64,000 nucleotides of DNA from Telluria beijingensis (GCF_030770395.1 NZ_CP132480.1:850821-914820), one strand, 5' to 3'; counted from the first letter of the stretch, positions 1 through 11,139 are shown. Made by a program: numbers and translations. Notes: generated by a model from the sequence alone, not told the origin.

Positions 1-189
1 GCGCTGCTGCTAAGAAAAAACAGCATTGTTACCCGCGCCCAGATCGAGGAAACCTTGTACGGCTGGGGCGACGAGGTCGAAAGCAATGCGATCGAGGTGT
101 ACATCCACAACCTGCGCAAGAAGTTCGGCGGCGACAGCATCGTCACCGTGCGTGGACTGGGCTACCGGCTGAAGAACGATGGTGAATAA
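1..189 (+). CDS. OmpR/PhoB-type response regulator, C-terminal part (gene begins outside the window)
   Basis: Only the last 62 codons are inside the window. They form the winged-helix DNA-binding domain of a two-component response regulator: the recognition-helix region reads NAIEVYIHNLRKKF and the wing ends in VRGLGYRL, as in the QseB/PmrA group. It would bind promoters once phosphorylated by the kinase encoded next. The stop codon lies inside the kinase gene (11-base overlap), which fits one transcript and coupled translation. The receiver domain is not visible, so the phosphorylation site cannot be checked. Confidence 0.9.
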   Translation, partial: ALLLRKNSIVTRAQIEETLYGWGDEVESNAIEVYIHNLRKKFGGDSIVTVRGLGYRLKNDGE

Positions 190-1543
190 GACCCGCGACC
201 CTGAGGCGCCGTGGTCGCTGCGGCGGCGCCTGCTGGCTGTCATCGTGGCCGCCAGCACGGTGCTGTGGCTGGCCAGCCTGGGCATCGTCACCGTGATCGC
301 CTGGCAGGAAACCAATGAGGTGTTCGACGACGCGCTCGAGGAATCCGGTTATATGATCATGGCCGCCACCACCGACTGGAACGAGCGCGGCCTGCTGCCG
401 CAGGGCGGGGCCAGCGGCAAACATGGCCGCAAGGTCGACATGCAATACCAGATCGTGGTCGATGGCCGCGTGATCCAGCGTACTGGCGACGCGCCGCTGC
501 GGCCCTTCGTGTCGAATTTCGACGACGACCATGGCTTCGCCGAGGCGCTGGCGGGCGGCGAGCGCTGGCGCGTGTTCGTGGTGCGCGACGAGGCCCGCAA
601 CTTCGAGGTGCAGGTCGGCCAACAGGTTGACAAGCGCTTCGACATTCTCGAGGAACTGGCCGATTCGCTGTGGCTGCCCGTGCTGGGCTTCCTGCTGTTG
701 CTGGCGCTGGTGTGCTGGGTCCTGACCGGCCGCGTGCTCAAGCCCCTGCGCCGCACGGCGGCTTCGATCGCGGCCAAGACCCCGAGCGACCTGGCGCTGG
801 TCGACACCGCCGGCCAGGCGCGCGAAGTGCTGCCGATCGTGCAGGCGCTGAACGGCGTGCTGGGTCGGCTGGAAGCGGCCCTGCAAGCCGAGCGCCGCTT
901 CACCGCCGACGCCGCCCACGAGCTGCGCACGCCGCTGGCCGGCCTGCACATGCACGTGCAACTGCTGCAGCGCCAGCATCCCGACCTGGCGGCGCCGTTC
1001 CACAAGCTGCGCCAGGACATCGCGCGCCTGACGGCGCTGGTCGACAGCCTGTTAACGCTGGCGCGCCTGGACCCGCTGGCGCGCGAACAGCTGGTGCGCC
1101 AGCCAGTCGCGCTCGCGCCGCTATGCGAGCGCGCGGCCGCCATGCATGCGCCGGAGGCGGCCGCGCGCGGCATCGCGCTGGCGCTGCGTTGCGAAATACA
1201 CGAGGTGCAGGCAGACCCGCAGATGCTGGAAATCGTGCTGCGCAACCTGGTCGACAATGCGCTGCGCTACTGCCCGGACGGCAGCCGTATCGAGATCGAG
1301 GCCGTGCCCCATGCCGGCGGCGCGCGTATCGCGGTGCGCGACGACGGGCCCGGCGTGGATGCCGAGAGCCGCCAGCGCCTGACCGAGCGTTTCTTCCGTG
1401 TGCTGGGGCAGGGGCAGCCGGGCAGTGGACTCGGACTATCGATCGTCAAGCGCATTGCCGACTTGCATGGCGTCAAGCTGGCCTTCGGGCCTGGGATCGA
1501 CGGCCGCGGGCTGGGCGTGACGCTGGATCTGCCCGCTGTGTAG
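179..1543 (+). CDS. Sensor histidine kinase, QseC-like
   Basis: A 454-residue inner-membrane histidine kinase that should phosphorylate the preceding regulator. In order: a transmembrane helix near residues 18-42, a periplasmic sensor of about 120 residues, a second helix near 163-182, a linker/HAMP-like stretch, the dimerisation box ADAAHELRTPL with the phosphoacceptor His at about residue 247, then the ATPase lobe with N box (NLVDNALRY), G1 (DDGPGVD) and G2 (GSGLGLSIV). All catalytic boxes are intact and the length is normal for QseC/PmrB kinases. The signal is unknown. The last 30 bases of the gene plus 7 bases after it recur exactly about 2 kb downstream, behind a remnant of a second regulator. 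Confidence 0.92.
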   Translation: MVNKTRDPEAPWSLRRRLLAVIVAASTVLWLASLGIVTVIAWQETNEVFDDALEESGYMIMAATTDWNERGLLPQGGASGKHGRKVDMQYQIVVDGRVIQRTGDAPLRPFVSNFDDDHGFAEALAGGERWRVFVVRDEARNFEVQVGQQVDKRFDILEELADSLWLPVLGFLLLLALVCWVLTGRVLKPLRRTAASIAAKTPSDLALVDTAGQAREVLPIVQALNGVLGRLEAALQAERRFTADAAHELRTPLAGLHMHVQLLQRQHPDLAAPFHKLRQDIARLTALVDSLLTLARLDPLAREQLVRQPVALAPLCERAAAMHAPEAAARGIALALRCEIHEVQADPQMLEIVLRNLVDNALRYCPDGSRIEIEAVPHAGGARIAVRDDGPGVDAESRQRLTERFFRVLGQGQPGSGLGLSIVKRIADLHGVKLAFGPGIDGRGLGVTLDLPAV

Positions 1544-1550
1544 ATTATGT
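1514..1550 (+). repeat. 37-bp direct repeat, copy 1 (3' end of the kinase gene)
   Basis: This stretch covers the end of the histidine kinase gene, including its TAG stop, and 7 bases beyond. It is identical, base for base, to 3576-3612. Looser similarity continues on both sides, for example the GGGCCTGG run upstream and the CGGGT/TGGGT run downstream. The two copies bracket the decayed type VI fragment, so the repeat marks either an insertion into or a partial duplication of the two-component locus. Confidence 0.9.
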
Positions 1551-1577
1551 ACCTTGGGTGATAATTCGAGCTGCCAA

Positions 1578-2036
1578 TTATTTTTTGACTCGCACCGCGT
1601 CAAAGAACCAGCCTTTCCAAAATATAACAAGCTTATTCCGGTTTAAGATGAAAACCGTGGTGCAACTAATTTCAACAGCGGTGACCGGATCAGGAAGTTT
1701 GAGCCTCTCCACGTTCGAGTTCCATCCTTTGCGCAAATACAAGGTTGGCTCAACTTTCTGTGCTTCAAATTCGGTATCTCCGCAGTCTTCGTCACCGAAC
1801 GCGACTTTATCCTTACTTATCGTAAAAATATGGCCGACTAGTTGTGTCGCTTCACGCTCGTCAAGAGATGCGATGTCAGCGCTATCAATCGACTTGGTAA
1901 AGCGCCATTGACCCGTTACGTTGCGCTCTATTGAGTCTGAGGCTTTGACTGAAGGTAGCGTAATGAGAGCAAGTATCAAGAGAATTTGCAGAAAGTTGGC
2001 TCGCGGAATCAAGAGTGGAAATCGAAGCAGCGACAT
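1578..2036 (-). CDS. Small exported protein, possible immunity partner of the neighbouring lysozyme
   Basis: A 152-residue protein with no family I can name. It starts with a clear Sec-type signal (RFPLLIPRANFLQILLILALITLPSVKA, cleavage likely after the alanine near residue 32), so the mature 120 residues would be periplasmic. Four cysteines occur late in the chain. It lies 12 bases downstream of the lysozyme-like gene on the same strand. Periplasmic proteins encoded directly after peptidoglycan-degrading type VI effectors are usually their immunity proteins, so that role is inferred from position and export only. Base composition is lower in GC than the surroundings, which suggests horizontal origin. 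It could equally be an unrelated lipoprotein-like orphan. Confidence 0.55.
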   Translation of the reverse strand: MSLLRFPLLIPRANFLQILLILALITLPSVKASDSIERNVTGQWRFTKSIDSADIASLDEREATQLVGHIFTISKDKVAFGDEDCGDTEFEAQKVEPTLYLRKGWNSNVERLKLPDPVTAVEISCTTVFILNRNKLVIFWKGWFFDAVRVKK

Positions 2037-2048
2037 TTGCAGTTCTCC

Positions 2049-2588
2049 TCATTCGCTAACGGCAGTAGTGGATTTTTCGGTTCGGAATGGCGCGCTTTCT
2101 TCAGCACGTCTCTTGATTAGTCCGGGAGCAATCACGAGCTTCTTTTTCCCCTTCTCGACAACCCTTACCTTGATCATTAGCGACATATTGTTGGCAGCGC
2201 CGTTAAAGTCTCCGCGATTCACAAGTCTAAACGTCTGGCTGGAACCATTCGCTCCTGCATTATAAGCAAGACTGCAAAGCTCGTCGAACTGGGCTTGATG
2301 AAGCGCAACGGTTATATTGCGATGGATGATTGCTTCCGTCTTCGCAATTTTTCTTTCGAATTCCTGGTCAACCATCTTGACCGATACTATCCTGCCCAAC
2401 TCTTCTTTTGTGCAAACACCTTTATGAGCGAGAATGCCTACGCCCTAGGTGCAATGCCCCTTGTTCTTCCCCATGTCGTTGTAATACCGGTATACGGCTT
2501 TCTCGGTCGCCCGGAGGCGAGCACGTCCATCAGTAGACATTTTCATTGTGGAATTGGGTCTCGGTAGTTTTGGATTATTGCTAGCCAT
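2049..2588 (-). pseudogene. T4-type lysozyme (GH24) interrupted by an in-frame TAG
   Basis: Read through position 2445-2447, this is a single 179-residue frame of lysozyme size. The amino part RATEKAVYRYYND supplies the catalytic Glu (about 29) and Asp (about 38) of the GH24 fold, and GHCT supplies the Thr (47). The very next codon is TAG, where the family continues with a residue and G-x-G; the frame then runs on with GVGILAHKGVC, the helix LHQAQFDELCSLAYNAGA typical of GH24, and a basic tail. It would cleave peptidoglycan. The gene diverges from hcp and precedes a possible immunity gene, so it looks like a type VI cargo effector. One substitution (for example TGG to TAG) explains the break; a sequencing error or suppressed amber codon is also possible. 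Confidence 0.75.
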
Positions 2589-2711
2589 ATCTGGCTCCGT
2601 AATCGAGAGAAATATCCAATTTATCATCACGGAGCAAGAATTTATTGATGCTTCACAAGCGGACTCTGCATTATTTGATGCACCACATAAGCTCGAAAAT
2701 CTGGAGGAGTC

Positions 2712-3208
2712 ATGGCAATCGACGTTTATTTGCAAATCGATGGTATTAAAGGTGAGTCGCAGGACGACAGGCATAAAGACTGGATTGAATGCGCCTCAGT
2801 GAATTGGAGGCTTATTCAGCCACGTAGCGCAACCGCATCGACTGGCGGCGGACATACGGCAGAGAGAGTCGAGCTGGAAGAGGTCACGTTCGGCAAAATG
2901 GCGGACTTGTCGTCGCCGATTCTCATGCAGACCTGTGCGACGGGAAAGACCATCCCTAAAGCCAAATTTGAGTTCATGCGCGCCGACGGTAACGGAACGC
3001 CAATCAAATATTTTGAAATTGAACTGGAAAACGTGCTCATCGGCGCAATCTCGCCTGGTATCGAAGCCGGTTCGATTCTGCATGAGCACGTCAGTCTGAA
3101 ATTCTCTAAGGTGAAATGGAATATACCCAGCAGAAGATCGGCGGTGGCGGTGGCGGTGGCGGTTCGACTGTCGGTGGTTGGGACTTGGCAGCCAACAAGG
3201 TTGCGTGA
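2712..3208 (+). pseudogene. hcp: Hcp, type VI secretion tube protein, frameshifted near the 3' end
   Basis: The frame starting MAIDVYLQIDGIKGES is a typical Hcp1-family protein, the hexameric ring that builds the type VI inner tube and carries effectors. It continues normally through FEIELENVLIGAISPG and HEHVSLKFSKVKW. At about 3118-3120 one base is missing: the next frame reads YTQQKIGGGGG...STVGGWDLAANKVA and stops at 3206-3208, which is the expected Hcp C terminus. Without the correction the protein runs on into unrelated residues to 3224. No other type VI genes are present, so this is an orphan hcp with a lysozyme-like gene on its other side. It may be a true mutation in a short A run or a sequencing slip. 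Confidence 0.85.
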
Positions 3209-3303
3209 GCACTGCTATCAATAATCCTGGAGATGACCGGGGCGGCGTGCAAAACCTCGCTGTCCGTGATTGATGTCAGAGTATTAGTTTCTATGATTCT
3301 GCC

Positions 3304-3441
3304 ATGATGAGGCCCAGCCTGCTCGCGGCCCTGCATCGCGAAGTCAAGTTGACGAAGCAGGGTGACGCGCGGCAAGTGTTGGAACGATACGTCGACTTCG
3401 CAGCGCTGGTCCGCGCCGTTGACGAGGCAGCATCGCGACCG
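3304..3441 (+). mobile_element. Possible transposase N-terminal remnant
   Basis: About 46 codons starting at the ATG read like the beginning of an IS5-group transposase: KQGDARQVLERYVDFAALVRAVDEAA has the spacing of the KxGDPLxxLxxxVDF opening of that family. After this the frame runs into the regulator remnant and no catalytic DDE region follows. I see no terminal inverted repeats. If real, it is the scar of an insertion that took part in the rearrangement here. The resemblance is short and could be coincidental. Confidence 0.3.
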
Positions 3442-3575
3442 CGGCTTGCCCGCGATGTGCGGCGACGCGCTACCGGCGCGGTTGCGCAAGTCTGGCAATG
3501 GCGTGCCGGTAATCCTGCTCACCGCCTTCATGCACTGGCCAACCGGGTCGAGGGCCTGGATCCGGGAGCGGGGTT
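3437..3575 (+). pseudogene. Response-regulator receiver-domain remnant
   Basis: In one frame this reads DRGLPAMCGDAL, then LRKSGNGVPVILLTA; after a small frame change it continues ALANRVEGLDPGAG. These are three consecutive landmarks of an OmpR-family receiver domain: the phosphoacceptor region D-x-GLP, the strand PVI-x-LTA, and RV-x-GLD-x-GA. The fragment then joins directly to the duplicated 3' end of the histidine kinase gene. It is therefore what is left of a second, QseBC-like regulator/kinase pair that lost its middle by deletion. It is not expressed as a working protein. Confidence 0.6.
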
Positions 3576-3612
3576 GGCGTGACGCTGGATCTGCCCGCTG
3601 TGTAGATTATGT
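3576..3612 (+). repeat. 37-bp direct repeat, copy 2 (ectopic kinase 3' end)
   Basis: An exact copy of 1514-1550, here following a receiver-domain remnant instead of a kinase gene. It encodes the terminal GVTLDLPAV-stop of the kinase. Together with copy 1 it delimits about 2.06 kb containing the immunity-like gene, the lysozyme and hcp. Confidence 0.9.
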
Positions 3613-3667
3613 TTCTCGGGTAACGGCTTGCACTTGTATTAAGCATGCGCGGCACTATGTGCTGGGC

Positions 3668-3877
3668 ATGCTGAAACAGAAACTCAACTGGAAGCGGCCC
3701 CTGTTTTACGTTCTCCTGCCGATCTTCTTCGTGATGGCGTTCCTGGGCTTTCCATTGCCGGTCGCGCCGCCCCCTGCCACCAAGCCGGCGCAGGAGCAGG
3801 CGGTCGTCGTGAAAAAGAAGAAGAAACGCATTGCTCTTCTGATGCGCAAGGAGGATGGCCAGGGCGATGCGCCCTGA
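3668..3877 (+). CDS. Small single-pass membrane protein
   Basis: A 69-residue protein of unknown function. It has one strong transmembrane segment (PLFYVLLPIFFVMAFLGFPL, about residues 11-30), a short proline/alanine-rich stretch and a highly basic patch KKKKKR followed by an acidic tail, so the C-terminal half is probably cytoplasmic or membrane-surface bound. I chose the ATG at 3668 because codons upstream are rearrangement scar. It stands alone between the type VI scar and the OB-fold gene. Nothing in it identifies a partner. Confidence 0.5.
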   Translation: MLKQKLNWKRPLFYVLLPIFFVMAFLGFPLPVAPPPATKPAQEQAVVVKKKKKRIALLMRKEDGQGDAP

Positions 3878-3988
3878 GCCACCGTCTTCAGTTTTCTTAA
3901 GATCGGTTTAATGTCCGGCCGTTGTAATGCGCCTGTGCCTGCCGCTGACAGAGCAGGAAACCCAACAGACCACGACAAAGGACCGACC

Positions 3989-4441
3989 ATGAAACGCTTC
4001 TACCAAATCTCTTGTATCGCCGCACTGCTCGCCGGTTCGGCCGTCGCCGTCGCCCAGAATGGCGCCGCCACCACCGCGGCGCCGGCCGCGGCCCAGCCAG
4101 CCACCCCGGCAGCCAACGCTGCACTCGCCGCCAAGCCTGCTCCGTCGGGCTATACCGGCCCCTCCGGCGCCCCCTTGATGAGCGCCAAGGACTTGCTGGC
4201 CAAGGGCAAGGACGACCAGTACGTGCGCCTGAAAGGCAAGCTGACTAGCCACAAGGGCGACGAGGACTATGAGTTCACCGATGCCAGCGGCAAGATGACG
4301 GTCGAGATCGATTCCGATCGCTTCCCGCAGGGCGTGACGGTCGACCACAACACCCTGGTCGAGCTGACCGGCGAGTTCGACAAGGAGATGTTCGGCGAAT
4401 CGAAGCTCGACGTGGAGCAGATCAAGGTCGTCGGCAACTAA
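3989..4441 (+). CDS. Periplasmic OB-fold stress protein, YgiW/YdeI (BOF) family
   Basis: A 150-residue exported protein. Residues 1-22 are a signal peptide ending in AVAQ, followed by an alanine/proline-rich linker to about residue 50, and then the bacterial OB-fold (BOF) domain: SAKDLLAKGKDDQYVRLKG, YEFTDASGKMTVEID, NTLVELTGEFDKE. This is the order seen in YgiW and YdeI, small periplasmic proteins linked to stress tolerance and often regulated with QseBC-type systems; ygiW lies beside qseBC in enterobacteria. The QseC-like kinase is only 2.4 kb upstream here, with the scar in between, so the pairing may be ancestral. The start at 3989 gives a proper signal peptide; the frame is open further upstream without one. 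Confidence 0.85.
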   Translation: MKRFYQISCIAALLAGSAVAVAQNGAATTAAPAAAQPATPAANAALAAKPAPSGYTGPSGAPLMSAKDLLAKGKDDQYVRLKGKLTSHKGDEDYEFTDASGKMTVEIDSDRFPQGVTVDHNTLVELTGEFDKEMFGESKLDVEQIKVVGN

Positions 4442-4510
4442 ACTGTGCGCCGGGCAGTGTGGGCGATAATGGCGGTTCGACCGCCACGCCACGCCGCCCG
4501 CTACACAGAC

Positions 4511-7822
<3,312 letters not shown>

Positions 7823-7823
7823 A

Positions 7824-8366
7824 TCAATCCTGCACCACGCTGACGCGCGCGAAGCGCAGGTTCTCGTAGACCTTGATGCGTCCGGTCAGCGGCCACCAGT
7901 CGTACAGGAAGATCTGCGCCGGGCGCCACATCGCGACCCAGCCGATGATGGTCAGGCTTTCGCGCGCGATCCTGGCGAAGTGGCCGCTGGAGAACGTCTC
8001 GATGGCCGCCGCCAGCAGCAGGCAGCTGACGACGAAGGCGATGCCGATCGCCAGGCTGATGCGGCCCTGGCGCAGCATTTGCGTCAGTTCGCCGCGCACC
8101 AGTTCCACCTTGTAGCCGTAGTAGTTGTGGATCGCGTCCGCGACCATGTCGCCCGCCTGCCCAACCGGCGGCAGCTGCTCGACGTGGATGTTCAGGTGCA
8201 GGCGGCTGGTGGGCGGCAGCGACAGCGCCCAGTTCTCGATATATGCCTCGCAGGCGTGGTCGAGGTCCTTGTTCAGGAAAGGGGCCGGATCGAGCGAGTT
8301 GAACAGCTGCTGCAGTTCGCGTACGCGCAGCTCCAGCGTATGGGTCGGTTGTTCATTGATGTGCAT
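7824..8366 (-). CDS. Conserved membrane protein of unknown function
   Basis: A 180-residue protein facing the helicase tail to tail, separated by a single base. The N-terminal 95 residues look soluble (RVRELQQLFNSLDPAPFLNKDLD and a patterned strand region), and two hydrophobic segments follow: SLAIGIAFVVSCLLLAAAI (about 105-123) and LTIIGWVAMWRPAQIFLYDWW (about 136-157). No catalytic motif is evident. The length and layout suggest a conserved cytoplasmic-membrane protein anchored by its C-terminal half. I do not recognise a named family. Confidence 0.65.
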   Translation of the reverse strand: MHINEQPTHTLELRVRELQQLFNSLDPAPFLNKDLDHACEAYIENWALSLPPTSRLHLNIHVEQLPPVGQAGDMVADAIHNYYGYKVELVRGELTQMLRQGRISLAIGIAFVVSCLLLAAAIETFSSGHFARIARESLTIIGWVAMWRPAQIFLYDWWPLTGRIKVYENLRFARVSVVQD

Positions 8367-8411
8367 GCGGCAAGCGTACCGCAGGGCATCATGAGCGGCA
8401 ACCGCGGCGAT

Positions 8412-9317
8412 CTAGCCGCGCACGCGCTGCGGGAAGCATTCCGCCAGCCAGTCGATGAATACCCGCAGCCGATGCGTCAGGTGGCGGTTCTGCGGGTAGA
8501 CCACGTGGAATGGGAAGCCGGCGGGGCGCCAGTCGGCGAGGATCTCGACCAGCGCGCCGTCGCGCAGGTGCTTGCCCGCGCAGTAGCTGAACGTCTGGAC
8601 GATGCCCAGCCCGGCCACGGCAGCGGCCAGGTGGGCATTGCTCTCATTGATGCCGATGCGATGCTCAACCTTGATTTCCATGCTCTCGTCGCCGCGCGCA
8701 AACCTGAACGGCAGGGCGCGGCCGTTGGTCGTCAGCACGTAGCTGACCACGCGGTGGCCGTTCTTCAGTTCGTCGGGATAGGCCGGCGTGCCGAACTGTT
8801 TCAGGTAACTTGGCGCCGCGCAGGTCACCATCGTGGCGTGGCCGATGCTGCGCGCCACCAGCGACGAATCGCCCAGCCGGCCGCCGCGGATCACGCAGTG
8901 GACGTTGTCGGCGATCAGGTCCGCGGCCCGGTCCGAGACGCCGAGCTCGATCCGGATATCGGGATAGCGCGCCAGGAATTCGGGCAGCGCCGGCAGCAGG
9001 ACGTCGCTGGCGGTCGACGAGCCGATGTCGATGCGCAGCTGGCCACGCGGCTTGGCGCGCGCGATATCGAAGGACGTGTCGATTTCTTCCAGGTCGGACA
9101 GGATGCGCGCCGTTTTTTCATAGTAGTCGCGGCCCTCGGGCGTGACCGTCACGCGGCGCGTCGTACGCTGCAGCAGCCGCGCGCCAAGATGGGTTTCCAA
9201 TTCGCGCACCAGCTTGCTCAAGGTGGCGTTCGGCATGTTCAGCGAATCGGCGGCGCGGGTAAAGCTGCCGGCTTCGACGACGCGGCCGAAGGCGCGCAGG
9301 GCGAGTAGTTGGTCCAC
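8412..9317 (-). CDS. LysR-family transcriptional regulator
   Basis: A 301-residue regulator. Residues 1-60 form the LysR winged helix (LLALRAFGRVVEAGSFTRAADSLNMPNATLSKLVRELETHLGARLLQRTTRRV), and the remainder is the type 2 periplasmic-binding-like effector domain. It is transcribed away from the SDR oxidoreductase gene, with about 150 bases between the two starts. In this family that arrangement normally means the regulator controls both the divergent gene and itself from the shared region. The effector is not predictable; it belongs to the CrgA/DmlR-like part of the family. Confidence 0.9.
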   Translation of the reverse strand: MDQLLALRAFGRVVEAGSFTRAADSLNMPNATLSKLVRELETHLGARLLQRTTRRVTVTPEGRDYYEKTARILSDLEEIDTSFDIARAKPRGQLRIDIGSSTASDVLLPALPEFLARYPDIRIELGVSDRAADLIADNVHCVIRGGRLGDSSLVARSIGHATMVTCAAPSYLKQFGTPAYPDELKNGHRVVSYVLTTNGRALPFRFARGDESMEIKVEHRIGINESNAHLAAAVAGLGIVQTFSYCAGKHLRDGALVEILADWRPAGFPFHVVYPQNRHLTHRLRVFIDWLAECFPQRVRG

Positions 9318-9470
9318 GGCTGTTCTTTCAAAGCTAGATTATCTCTGTATGTAAATAATGTATTTCATCTTTCAGGATTTATCAATAAACGGGCGAGGGC
9401 TACAGTGTATCCATGCCTGCAGTACATGACAGGCGGGACATGAACCCCTAACCACTGAAAGGATGACCCC

Positions 9471-10220
9471 ATGAGTACCCAACTGAACGGCAAGATCGCT
9501 CTCATCACCGGCGGCACCACCGGCATCGGCCTGGCAACGGCGCAGGAATTCGCGGCCCAGGGCGCGCGCGTCTACATCACCGGCCGCCGCCAGGCCGAAC
9601 TGGACGCCGCGGTCGCCGCCATTGGCCCGGCCGCGACCGGCATTCGCGCCGATGCAGCCAGCCTGGCCGACCTGGATACGGTGTATGCGCAGATCGCACG
9701 CGATGCGGGCCGGATCGACGTCCTGTTCGCGAATGCCGGCGGCGGCGACATGCTGCCGCTCGGCGCCATCACCGAAGAACACTTCGACCGCATCTTCGGC
9801 ACCAATGTGCGCGGCCTGCTGTTCACCGTGCAGAAGGCGTTGGCGCTGCTGGCCGACGGCGGATCGATCATTCTCACCGCGTCGACTACTTCGGTGCAGG
9901 GCACGGCCGGCTTCAGCGTCTACAGCGCCAGCAAGGCGGCGGTGCGCAACTTCGCCCGCTCCTGGGCGATGGACCTGAAGGAGCGCGGCATCCGCGTCAA
10001 CGTCATCAGCCCCGGCCCGATTCGCACGCCGGGACTGGGCGGCCTGGTCGACGATGCCAGCCGCCAGGGCCTGTTCGATCACCTGGCCGCGCAAGTGCCG
10101 ATGGGCCGCCTGGGCGAGCCGGAAGAAATCGGCAAGGCCGTGGCCTTCCTGGCCTCCAGCGCCGCCAGCTACATCAACGGCATCGAGCTGTTCGTCGATG
10201 GCGGGATGGTCCAGGTCTGA
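9471..10220 (+). CDS. SDR-family NAD(P)-dependent oxidoreductase
   Basis: A 249-residue classical short-chain dehydrogenase. It has the cofactor loop TGGTTGIG (about 14-21), the NAG motif (FANAGGG), the catalytic serine region ILTASTTS, the Y-x-x-x-K pair in YSASKAAVRN, and the family-typical C terminus YINGIELFVDGGMVQV. The Arg in TGRRQ after the second strand favours NADP(H). The gene has a good ribosome site (AAAGGATG) and is divergent from the LysR gene, its probable regulator. The substrate is unknown; such LysR/SDR pairs often detoxify aldehydes, ketones or quinones. Confidence 0.9.
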   Translation: MSTQLNGKIALITGGTTGIGLATAQEFAAQGARVYITGRRQAELDAAVAAIGPAATGIRADAASLADLDTVYAQIARDAGRIDVLFANAGGGDMLPLGAITEEHFDRIFGTNVRGLLFTVQKALALLADGGSIILTASTTSVQGTAGFSVYSASKAAVRNFARSWAMDLKERGIRVNVISPGPIRTPGLGGLVDDASRQGLFDHLAAQVPMGRLGEPEEIGKAVAFLASSAASYINGIELFVDGGMVQV

Positions 10221-10236
10221 GGCGCCGCCATGAAAA

Positions 10237-10260
10237 AGGCCCGCCGGGAAGGGCGGGCCT
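10237..10260 (-). terminator. Rho-independent terminator, probably used from both sides
   Basis: A perfect 9-bp stem (AGGCCCGCC / GGCGGGCCT) with a 6-base loop. On the minus strand it is followed by a T run, so it ends transcription of the attachment-family gene; it also lies 16 bases after the SDR stop codon. Confidence 0.8.
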
Positions 10261-10283
10261 GCGAGCAAAAAGAAAGCGCCGGT

Positions 10284-10790
10284 TTACGCCGACTTGTCCT
10301 GGTGCGCATCGAGCTGGGCGCGCAATTCCTGGCCGTTCGAATGCGTGTAGTCCTTGTTCACTTCGCGCTTGATCAGCGCCTTGAGCTGCGGATCGATCTT
10401 GTCGCGCAGCACGCCGAGGAACTCGGGCGAGGCAGCCACGATCAGTTGCTGGAAACGGCCGGCCTGGTGCGCCTGCTGCAAGTAGTGCGAAATATCCTTG
10501 GCAAACTTTTGCGCCTCGTGCTCGGCTGGCGTGACGGCGGGCTGGTAGTCGTTGCCCGGCGCGCCAGCCGGGGCTGCATGCTCGAAGCCGCCGCCCTGGC
10601 CGCCGCCGATATTGTGGCCGCTATTGTGGGCCGAGCGCGGGCTCATCTTGTCGGTGACGGTATCCAGCACGCGCTGCTGGGCGGCCGGATTGACCAGGTC
10701 GTCCACCTCCTGCAAGGCTTGCTTGTTGTCGGCGTCGGAAAAAATACGTGCACGGCCCGCATTGGCTGCGATGGTCCAGGTTGTTGGCAT
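10284..10790 (-). CDS. Attachment-to-host-cells family protein
   Basis: A 168-residue cytoplasmic protein. The start MPTTWTIAANAGRARIF and the C-terminal block FAKDISHYLQQAHQAGRFQQLIVAASPEFLGVLRDKIDPQLKALIKREVNKDYTH match the family described as required for attachment to host cells, related to eRF1 domain 1-like folds. A glycine/histidine-rich loop (HNSGHNIGGGQGGGFEH) lies near residues 52-70. The family was named from plant-associated bacteria, but its molecular role is not established. I chose the ATG at 10790; the frame is open 57 codons further upstream, but that part is not conserved-looking. Confidence 0.8.
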   Translation of the reverse strand: MPTTWTIAANAGRARIFSDADNKQALQEVDDLVNPAAQQRVLDTVTDKMSPRSAHNSGHNIGGGQGGGFEHAAPAGAPGNDYQPAVTPAEHEAQKFAKDISHYLQQAHQAGRFQQLIVAASPEFLGVLRDKIDPQLKALIKREVNKDYTHSNGQELRAQLDAHQDKSA

Positions 10791-11061
10791 ATTACCCCCT
10801 GTAAAAATGGTGTGATGGCAATCGCCAGCGGCATGGTCCCGGATAAGGTTGAGCTGGGACTTCTGCATGGCGACAAGTGACGATTCAGTATAGCCCTGCG
10901 CAAAAATGCCCGGCGCACCGCCTGCTCTGGTGCGTATGCCTTGCACCAGTGAAACAGGCAATAGAACAATTTCTTCTCGGACGTGTATTAACTAACGGAC
11001 GGGGGGATGCGTGCGCGGCATCATGGAACCATCGTTCACAAGCATGCGAAAGGAGTTCATC

Positions 11062-11139
11062 ATGGGTAAGTATTTCATCGGTTGGCTGCTGGGTATTCCT
11101 GCTGTCGTCCTCGTCATCCTGTACTTCATCTTTGGCTGA
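11062..11139 (+). CDS. 25-residue membrane peptide
   Basis: A very short gene with an excellent ribosome site (AAAGGAG, 7 bases before the ATG) encoding a 25-residue protein that is almost entirely one hydrophobic helix (MGKYFIGWLLGIPAVVLVIL and on). It is followed 22 bases later by a strong terminator, so the transcription unit is complete and deliberate. Single-helix proteins of this kind act in the inner membrane, commonly as stress-induced or complex-stabilising subunits, but I cannot name this one. The preceding 270 bases hold no other gene I can support. Confidence 0.6.
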   Translation: MGKYFIGWLLGIPAVVLVILYFIFG

